Below, piece after piece: positions 57,908 to 64,000 of a stretch of 64,000 nucleotides of DNA. Position numbers and translations under genes: made by a program. Source of the stretch: Photobacterium angustum. GTDB taxonomy: Bacteria; Pseudomonadota; Gammaproteobacteria; Enterobacterales; Vibrionaceae. The stretch is from assembly GCF_002954615.1 (NCBI RefSeq), contig NZ_MSCJ01000002.1, positions 62,001 through 126,000 on the forward strand, given 5' to 3'. How positions within the stretch are numbered: the first letter of the stretch is position 1; the number at the start of each line of letters is the position of its first letter. The notes beneath the pieces were generated by a model that was not told where the DNA came from, did no database searches, and worked only from the letters and a program-made list of their open reading frames with translations.

Positions 57908-58495
57908 TTAGAGCTCAATACCGATATTACTGACAGGCTCATCACGCAACTCTGCACGAAGATCTTTAATCAATTCAATATCACGTGTTTCAGCTTCTTT
58001 TAATGCACGGAAAATCGCCCACTGGGTATCCCATTCCGCACATACAGCTTCATTTTCTTTTTGATTATCGTTAGTGATCTCGATACCTGTTTGTGCGTAC
58101 TCAAGATTAGCAACAGTTTCTGCCGATAAAGCACTTAGTTTGATCACTGTTTCCATCATAAGATCACGATCTAACATCGCATGAAGAAGATCAGCAAGTG
58201 CAACACACGCATCAATCGCAGGGCTTACCGCGTAGATATCAAACTCATCTTCGCTTGGCACCATATCTTCTAATTTTTCTAGCTGATTCTCGAAGTTAAT
58301 TTTGGCGTTTTTAACGGTCAAAATCTCCCAGACGCTATCTAAGATCACTCGATATTTATAAGAATCAGCAAATCCTGTTTCTGCACAGAAAAATACATAA
58401 TTTGGGTACATACGCTCACACAAAGACACCATAAATGTCAGGTGTTGCCACGGTTCTAATTTTTCTAAGCGTAACTGGATCGGATTTTTAAGCAT
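57908..58495 (-). CDS. yjaG: YjaG family protein (DUF416)
   Basis: 195-aa cytoplasmic protein of unknown function, found beside hupA/hemE in many gamma-proteobacteria. Helical and acidic; no catalytic motif is evident. Segment LEPWQHLTFMVSLCERMYPNY at the N-terminus is typical. Confidence 0.9.
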   Translation of the reverse strand: MLKNPIQLRLEKLEPWQHLTFMVSLCERMYPNYVFFCAETGFADSYKYRVILDSVWEILTVKNAKINFENQLEKLEDMVPSEDEFDIYAVSPAIDACVALADLLHAMLDRDLMMETVIKLSALSAETVANLEYAQTGIEITNDNQKENEAVCAEWDTQWAIFRALKEAETRDIELIKDLRAELRDEPVSNIGIEL

Positions 58496-58562
58496 GAGAT
58501 AATCTACAGTAGTGATTTGAAGTGAAGTTTACTTGATAAACGAATAAGGCTAAAGGAAAAGC

Positions 58563-59474
58563 ATGATCAAAGTTTCAGTAATATCAAAGCAACAACAACG
58601 CTATACCCAATTATTGGCACAGGCGCAGTTACCGGACCTTTGCTTAACCGATGATCCTTCGCAAGCAAGCATAATTCTAGCGGATCCTCCTTTGATCGCC
58701 AACCAACTCGAACAATTACCCAAACTAAAGTGGTTACAATCAACATTTGCAGGTATTGATGCCCTCATTAAACCTCATCTAAGACAAGATTATTTACTCA
58801 CTAACGTTAAAGGATATTTTGGCCCTTTGATCAGTGAATATGTTATTGGTCAGTGCCTTAATTACTATCGTCACTTCCACCAATACGCACAGCAACAAAC
58901 ACAATCTTTATGGCAGCCAATCCCTTATCAATCTGTCAGTGGTAAAACCATGGTAATCATAGGTACAGGAAGCATCGGCTGTATACTCGCAAAAACGGCA
59001 AAAGCATTGAATTTCTCGGTCATTGGTGTCAACAGGCAAGGCTTATCAGCCTCTACTGATTTTACTCAAACGTATCCAATTACAGAATTGCAGCACGCAC
59101 TCAGCAAGGCAGATGTGATTGTTTCTATTCTGCCATCAACAGAGCAGACGAATGATATCTATAACCAACAATGCTGGTCCCACTGTCGTAATGCACTTTT
59201 TTTCAATGTCGGTAGAGGTAATACTGTTGTTGAATCAGACTTAATTAATGCGCTTGATAATAAACAGCTCAACCATGCTTACCTTGATGTTTTCAAGCAA
59301 GAGCCACTTAACCAAGATCATCCTTTTTGGCACCATCCAAAAATCAGTATCACTCCACATATAGCGGCAGAAAGTTTTCCAGAACAAGTCATAGAGATAT
59401 TCAAAACTAATTACCTCCGCTTTAAACAACATCAAGATCTAAATTATCTTATTGATTTTAAAAGTGGATATTAA
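58563..59474 (+). CDS. D-isomer 2-hydroxyacid dehydrogenase family protein
   Basis: 303 aa NAD(P)-dependent dehydrogenase. Rossmann motif GTGSIG (about residues 139-144) and the catalytic Arg (VGRGNTV), Glu (KQEPL) and His (TPHIAAE) are in place. Most like the glyoxylate/hydroxypyruvate reductase branch; substrate unknown. It overlaps the extended frame of the next gene and probably forms an operon with it. Confidence 0.88.
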   Translation: MIKVSVISKQQQRYTQLLAQAQLPDLCLTDDPSQASIILADPPLIANQLEQLPKLKWLQSTFAGIDALIKPHLRQDYLLTNVKGYFGPLISEYVIGQCLNYYRHFHQYAQQQTQSLWQPIPYQSVSGKTMVIIGTGSIGCILAKTAKALNFSVIGVNRQGLSASTDFTQTYPITELQHALSKADVIVSILPSTEQTNDIYNQQCWSHCRNALFFNVGRGNTVVESDLINALDNKQLNHAYLDVFKQEPLNQDHPFWHHPKISITPHIAAESFPEQVIEIFKTNYLRFKQHQDLNYLIDFKSGY

Positions 59475-59505
59475 AAGTGCAACTATATTTGAACGTACAA
59501 ACAAG

Positions 59506-60093
59506 ATGAAACAAGTTGATAACTTACGCGATCTTATTCACCACTGCGAGATCTGCAAAGATCACCTAGCACCTCGACCAGTAATTCAATTTAGCTCTAA
59601 AGCTAGGTTATTGCTTATTGGGCAGGCGCCCGGATTAAAAGTCCATCAAACAGGGATCCCATTCAATGATCCTAGCGGTGATCGTCTACGCCAATGGCTT
59701 GGGCTGGACAAAGATACCTTCTATAACCCAGAACACATTGCCATTATGCCGATGGGTTTATGTTATCCAGGAAAAGGGAAAACTGGTGATTTACCACCTC
59801 GCCCAGAGTGTGCACCAAAATGGCATCAGCCAGTACTTGATCTGATGCCTAATATCGGTATGACATTACTGATCGGACAATACGCACAAAACTATTATTT
59901 ACAAGGTAAGCCGAAAACACTCACAGAAACCGTAAGGCAATGGCAACAATGGGCACCCCGCTACATTCCATTGCCTCACCCATCGCCTCGTAATGCCATT
60001 TGGCTTAAAAAGAACCCATGGTTTGAATCAGATGTCGTTCCTTATATTCGCCAATACGTCCACCAGCATTTAGCAATCAAAGACCAAGTTTAG
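59506..60093 (+). CDS. Uracil-DNA glycosylase family protein
   Basis: 195-aa protein with a UDG fold: motif GQAPGLKV (motif A) and LPHPSPRN (motif B), and a conserved CEICKDHL at the N-terminus. Such short proteins are annotated as uracil-DNA glycosylase-like; activity has to be shown. ATG 59506 is chosen; a TTG at 59452 adds 18 residues that overlap the previous gene. It occupies the place where nfi stands in E. coli. Confidence 0.85.
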   Translation: MKQVDNLRDLIHHCEICKDHLAPRPVIQFSSKARLLLIGQAPGLKVHQTGIPFNDPSGDRLRQWLGLDKDTFYNPEHIAIMPMGLCYPGKGKTGDLPPRPECAPKWHQPVLDLMPNIGMTLLIGQYAQNYYLQGKPKTLTETVRQWQQWAPRYIPLPHPSPRNAIWLKKNPWFESDVVPYIRQYVHQHLAIKDQV

Positions 60094-60095
60094 AG

Positions 60096-60125
60096 ATAAA
60101 AAAACCCACGCTATTGCGTGGGTTT
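60096..60125. terminator. Bidirectional terminator between UDG-like gene and hemE
   Basis: AAACCCACGC-TATT-GCGTGGGTTT (60102-60125), flanked by A-rich sequence that becomes T7 on the minus strand; best for hemE. Confidence 0.92.
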
Positions 60126-60151
60126 CAGTTTTATCATATCAATTTGGCAAA

Positions 60152-61219
60152 TTATTTATGATAAGGCTTCGATAATTCATGTACGGCTTCAACAAAGACA
60201 CCAGCATTTTCAGGCGGAACATCCAAGTGAATACCATGACCTAAGTTAAAGACATGGCCTGTACCACCGTCACCAAATCCTTCAAGAATCGTTGCTACTT
60301 CTTGACGAATACGTTCAGGTTGCGCATACAGCATGGATGGATCCATATTACCTTGTAGTGCAACCTTATCACCGATGCGACGTTTCGCTTCTGCGATATC
60401 AATGGTCCAATCTAAGCCTACGCCATCACAGCCCGTCGCTGCAATTTGCTCAAGCCACATGCCACCATTTTTAGTAAACAGCGTAACAGGTACACGACGA
60501 CCTTCATTTTCACGAATTAAGCCATCTACAATCTTATGCATGTAACGCAGCGAGAATTCGTTGTAATCACGTGGGGTTAATACACCACCCCAAGTATCAA
60601 ACACCATCACAGCCTGTGCACCGGCTTTGATCTGTGCATTTAGATATTCAGTAACACTATCAGCTAACTTATCTAGCAATAGGTGTAGTGTTTGTGGCTC
60701 TGCATACATCATCTTCTTGATCTTAGTGAAAGCTTTAGAGCTACCACCTTCAACCATGTAAGTCGCCAATGTCCATGGGCTACCAGAGAAGCCAATCAAC
60801 GGTACTTCACCTTGCAGATCATGACGAATTTGACGAACTGCATTCATTACGTATTGCAGCTCACCTTCAGGATCAGGTAAACCAATTTTATCTACGTCAG
60901 CTTTACAAGTAATAGGACGTTGGAATTTAGGGCCTTCGCCGGCTTCGAAGTATAAGCCAAGACCCATTGCATCAGGAATCGTCAAGATATCTGAGAACAA
61001 GATAGCAGCATCAAGCGGAAAACGCTTAAGTGGCTGCAATGTGACTTCACTTGCTAGCTCAGCGTTCTTACATAGCGACATAAAGTCACCTGCAACGCTA
61101 CGTGTTTCACGGTATTCAGGGAGATAACGACCCGCTTGGCGCATCATCCACACCGGCGTGTAATCAACAGGCTGTTTTAACAACGCACGTAGGTAGCGGT
61201 CATTCTTTAATTCGCTCAT
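60152..61219 (-). CDS. hemE: Uroporphyrinogen decarboxylase
   Basis: Makes coproporphyrinogen III in haem synthesis. 355 aa with signature [15 protein letters not shown] and [17 protein letters not shown] 61219 ([10 protein letters not shown]) follows GGAG; the frame to 61246 is longer than the family. Neighbour of nudC and rsd as in E. coli. Confidence 0.98.
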   Translation of the reverse strand: MSELKNDRYLRALLKQPVDYTPVWMMRQAGRYLPEYRETRSVAGDFMSLCKNAELASEVTLQPLKRFPLDAAILFSDILTIPDAMGLGLYFEAGEGPKFQRPITCKADVDKIGLPDPEGELQYVMNAVRQIRHDLQGEVPLIGFSGSPWTLATYMVEGGSSKAFTKIKKMMYAEPQTLHLLLDKLADSVTEYLNAQIKAGAQAVMVFDTWGGVLTPRDYNEFSLRYMHKIVDGLIRENEGRRVPVTLFTKNGGMWLEQIAATGCDGVGLDWTIDIAEAKRRIGDKVALQGNMDPSMLYAQPERIRQEVATILEGFGDGGTGHVFNLGHGIHLDVPPENAGVFVEAVHELSKPYHK

Positions 61220-61352
61220 TTGAGACTCCATGGGTAAATTCTGCATTTATTGTATCATTCATTACTCAGAACAAAATAGAACATATCTTATTCTATCAAT
61301 AGGAAATAACGATACGATAACGCGTTAAACCTGATTGTTAATCATTACAGGG

Positions 61353-62114
61353 CTAGCTTGAAAAAGACAGCGTATGATCTATCAACCGACGTGCGATTGT
61401 CCCTTGTGGCGGTAACTGAGGTAAATGCTCCGCATCAGCCCAGATTGCGTCGGTTAACTCTTCATAATCAGGCTTAATATCACCACTGGCGTAATCAGCA
61501 GTAAATCCCATCATCAGATTAGAGGGAAATGCCCACGGCTGACTAGCAAAGTATTGAATATTCGCAACAGTAATGCCTGTTTCTTCCAATACTTCACGTG
61601 CAACACATTGCTCTAGTGTTTCACCAGTTTCAACAAAACCCGCAATCACGGTATACATACCTGTTTTATGTCTGGGATGCTGCGCGAGCAAAATTTTCTC
61701 ATCTTTACGTACCGCGACAATAATACAAGGCGAAACACGTGGATAATCTATTGCCTTACAAGTTTGACACTGCATTGCCAATTGGTCTTCACACAACATT
61801 GCTTCATGACCACAGCGTCCGCAAAAGTGTTGTTGATAGAGCATATGAGATAATTGGATTGCTCGTCCGACAAGATTAAAAAGCCCTGAATCTTCATTTA
61901 ATAATTCGCGCAAACTATAGAAAACGTCTGAATCGTCTAAAAACTTAGCTTCTCCCCAATAAACAGGTATCCCATTAAACGTACCTATTTGTCGAATATC
62001 ACTCATCTTAGTCGCTAAATCAGACATTGCTCGCAATGGAAGCTTACTATTTTCAAGTAGTATTTTACCATTCAGGGTTTCGCAGCTATATGCCACATTC
62101 TCATTTTTTAACAT
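61353..62114 (-). CDS. nudC: NAD+ diphosphatase / RNA deNADding enzyme NudC
   Basis: Hydrolyses NAD(H) and removes NAD caps from RNA. 253 aa: zinc ribbon (CGRCG and CQTC, about 98-119), Nudix box (GFVETGETLEQ...REVLEETG) and the NudC-specific SQPWAFPSNLM motif. Confidence 0.96.
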   Translation of the reverse strand: MLKNENVAYSCETLNGKILLENSKLPLRAMSDLATKMSDIRQIGTFNGIPVYWGEAKFLDDSDVFYSLRELLNEDSGLFNLVGRAIQLSHMLYQQHFCGRCGHEAMLCEDQLAMQCQTCKAIDYPRVSPCIIVAVRKDEKILLAQHPRHKTGMYTVIAGFVETGETLEQCVAREVLEETGITVANIQYFASQPWAFPSNLMMGFTADYASGDIKPDYEELTDAIWADAEHLPQLPPQGTIARRLIDHTLSFSS

Positions 62115-62264
62115 TTTTATTACATTCTTCCTTGCAGATGCTATTAATTACTGGCAATCTAAAGTTGAAACCAAGTAGTTATCCGAACAACTAGCTCTCT
62201 TTGAAAAGAGAAAGATCATCGACTATCGATTTAACGATACCGACAAGATCATGAGGACGTGCTC

Positions 62265-62747
62265 ATGCTTAGTAAATTCGAACAAGTCAAAAAAGAATGG
62301 GGCGGTCATAATGACGTCATTGACCAATGGCTGATGATGCGTCAACAACTGCTTATCGATTATTGTAAACTAGCAGGCTTAGCCCCGAAAGAAGAGGCTA
62401 ACCGCCAACTTCCTACCGCCTCTCAATTATCGTTATTCAGTGAAGCTCTAGTTGATTATATTTCAGCGGGTCACTTCAAAATTTACGATAACGTAATGGA
62501 GCGCTGGCATCAAACAGGTTATTCACCCACCGAAGAAATTTCCACTCTTTACGCAAAAATCACTTTAACGACAGATCCATTATTGAACTTCAATGATAAA
62601 TACAGCGAAGTTAAAAAAGACGATTTACTCGAAAATTTTGATGAAGACTTATCTCAAGTGGGTGAGCTAATGGAACTTCGCTTTGCCCTTGAAGATAAAC
62701 TGATTGAGCTGATCAGCGACAGTCTATCTTGCCCTCCTGGCGCATAG
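62265..62747 (+). CDS. rsd: Regulator of sigma D (Rsd)
   Basis: Anti-sigma-70 factor that favours alternative sigma factors in stationary phase. 160 aa, helical, with WGGHNDVIDQWL near the N-terminus typical of Rsd/AlgQ. ATG 62265 follows AGGA; a GTG at 62259 is too near the ribosome site. It sits between nudC and rpoC on the opposite strand. Confidence 0.93.
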   Translation: MLSKFEQVKKEWGGHNDVIDQWLMMRQQLLIDYCKLAGLAPKEEANRQLPTASQLSLFSEALVDYISAGHFKIYDNVMERWHQTGYSPTEEISTLYAKITLTTDPLLNFNDKYSEVKKDDLLENFDEDLSQVGELMELRFALEDKLIELISDSLSCPPGA

Positions 62748-62866
62748 CCTAGCCATTATAATATGTGGCAGTACACCGGCTGCCACTTCATTACACACTA
62801 TCCGACACCTCTCTATTACTCTCCTTATATGAACCGTCCACCAGCCTGACATTTATTACAGACAAT

Positions 62867-62894
62867 AAAAAAGGCACCCCGAAGGATGCCTTTT
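62867..62894 (-). terminator. Terminator of the rpoBC operon
   Basis: On the minus strand AAAAGGCATCC-TTCG-GGGTGCCTTTTTT with a TTCG tetraloop and one G-U pair. Confidence 0.92.
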
Positions 62895-62914
62895 AGAATC
62901 AGTCACGTTGAGAA

Positions 62915-64000
62915 TTAATTCTCGTCGTTAAGACCTGCATTCAATAGTGCCGCTAAGTCTTGAGAGGCTTGCTCTGCATCAACTTGTGGTGCTACTGGCT
63001 CAAGCTCAACATCACGCTGCTGTTGACGACGTTGGTGGTAAGAGAAACCTGTACCCGCTGGGATCAGACGACCCACGATTACGTTCTCTTTCAGACCACG
63101 TAGGTCATCACGCTTACCAGAAACAGCTGCTTCTGTTAGTACGCGCGTTGTTTCCTGGAACGATGCTGCTGAGATGAATGACTCAGTCGCAAGCGATGCT
63201 TTAGTGATACCTAGTAAGTCACGAGAGTAACTTGCAGGAGTCTTACCTTCAGCTTCAAGCTGACGGTTAGCAATCGTTACGCGAGAGAATTCAACTTGCT
63301 CGCCTTCTAGGAACTCAGAATCACCAGCAACAGTGATAGTTACCTTACGTAGCATCTGACGAATGATAGTCTCAATGTGCTTATCATTAATCTTAACGCC
63401 CTGTAGACGGTAAACTTCCTGAACTTCGTTAACGATGTATTCTGCAACTGCGTGTACACCACGTAGACGTAGAATATCGTGCGGAGTTTCTGGACCATCA
63501 GCGATTACGTCACCCTTCTCAACTTTTTCACCTTCGAAAACGTTAAGCTGGCGATGCTTCAGGATCATCTCTTCGTACGGCTGACCTTCACTTGGAGTGA
63601 TGATCAAACGACGCTTACCTTTAGTTTCTTTACCGAACGATACTGTACCGGTAATTTCTGCCAAGATAGCTGGTTCTTTTGGCTTACGTGCTTCGAACAA
63701 GTCAGCAACGCGTGGTAGACCACCCGTGATATCCTTGTTACCGCCAGATTTTTGCGGAATACGTGCAAGCGTATCACCGATACCAACCATAGCGCCGTCG
63801 TCAAGCTGAACAATCGCCTTACCAGGTAGGAAGTATTGAGCTGGCATATCAGTACCAGGGATCATTACATCATTACCATCAGCATCAACAAGTTTGATAG
63901 CTGGACGCATATCTTTACCTGCTGCTGGACGAGCTGCAGCATCAGTAACTTCGCTTGAAGATAGACCTGTTAGGTCATCTGTTTGACGAGAAACTGTTAC
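62915..64000 (-). CDS. rpoC: RNA polymerase subunit beta' (C-terminal part)
   Basis: The 3' end of rpoC; the frame runs off the right edge of the window (codons before the Met at 63910 continue [15 protein letters not shown]). About 361 residues are present, including [29 protein letters not shown], and [20 protein letters not shown]. The C-terminal tail ([17 protein letters not shown]) is family-variable. Confidence 0.98.
   Translation of the reverse strand, partial: VTVSRQTDDLTGLSSSEVTDAAARPAAGKDMRPAIKLVDADGNDVMIPGTDMPAQYFLPGKAIVQLDDGAMVGIGDTLARIPQKSGGNKDITGGLPRVADLFEARKPKEPAILAEITGTVSFGKETKGKRRLIITPSEGQPYEEMILKHRQLNVFEGEKVEKGDVIADGPETPHDILRLRGVHAVAEYIVNEVQEVYRLQGVKINDKHIETIIRQMLRKVTITVAGDSEFLEGEQVEFSRVTIANRQLEAEGKTPASYSRDLLGITKASLATESFISAASFQETTRVLTEAAVSGKRDDLRGLKENVIVGRLIPAGTGFSYHQRRQQQRDVELEPVAPQVDAEQASQDLAALLNAGLNDEN

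Overview
The window reads as a chromosomal segment of a marine gamma-proteobacterium of the family Vibrionaceae, most likely Photobacterium. The reasons are Vibrio-type gene order (orn-rsgA-psd, epmA-frdABCD-efp-epmB, accBC-yhdT-panF-prmA-dusB-fis, rpoC-rsd-nudC-hemE-yjaG-hupA-purDH), an alpha-carbonic anhydrase, a CrbS/CrbR acetate-switch pair, and a greatly enlarged tRNA array. The species call is inference from gene content; no database search was possible.

Layout. (1) 0.2-2.5 kb: 19 tRNA genes on the minus strand, 11 tRNA-Gly(GCC) and 8 initiator tRNA-fMet(CAU), arranged as tandem repeats behind one recognisable stable-RNA promoter. (2) 2.6-6.4 kb: orn, rsgA, psd, periplasmic carbonic anhydrase. 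(3) 6.6-13.3 kb: fumarate reductase frdABCD with a perfect CRP site upstream, bracketed by the EF-P modification system (epmA, efp, epmB). (4) 13.3-16.4 kb: AT-rich, gene-poor stretch with rimK, one unrecognised small protein, several strong inverted repeats and a recurring TACAGCTTTTT motif. (5) 16.4-24.8 kb: groESL, a MATE pump, fxsA, aspA, dcuA and a protein that is only the C-terminal end of DsbD. aspA, dcuA and frd together form an anaerobic fumarate-respiration set. (6) 25-35.8 kb: acetate-switch cluster with response regulator CrbR, a two-part Na+/solute symporter, the transporter-fused hybrid kinase CrbS, an MFS carrier and acs. (7) 36.3-43 kb: aroQ, accB, accC, yhdT, panF, prmA, dusB, fis. 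(8) 43.1-49.2 kb: a Cache-domain chemoreceptor and a malI/malX/malY locus with MalI operators; malX carries a one-base frameshift separating its IIC and IIB domains. (9) 49.2-64 kb: ppnP, a small lipoprotein, zntR, purH, purD, a DUF1481 lipoprotein, hupA, a CNNM/CBS protein, brnQ, yjaG, a 2-hydroxyacid dehydrogenase, a UDG-family protein, hemE, nudC, rsd and the 3' end of rpoC.

Most genes are ordinary housekeeping genes with clear Shine-Dalgarno sequences and intrinsic terminators. The most unusual signals lie between genes: the alternating fMet/Gly tRNA array; an apparent leader-peptide attenuator upstream of brnQ, with a 40-codon ORF ending in a Leu cluster, three mutually exclusive hairpins and a helix that would hide the brnQ Shine-Dalgarno; two long palindromes in the leader of the aroQ-accBC operon; and a large hairpin in the purH leader. 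No prophage, insertion sequence or CRISPR array was seen.
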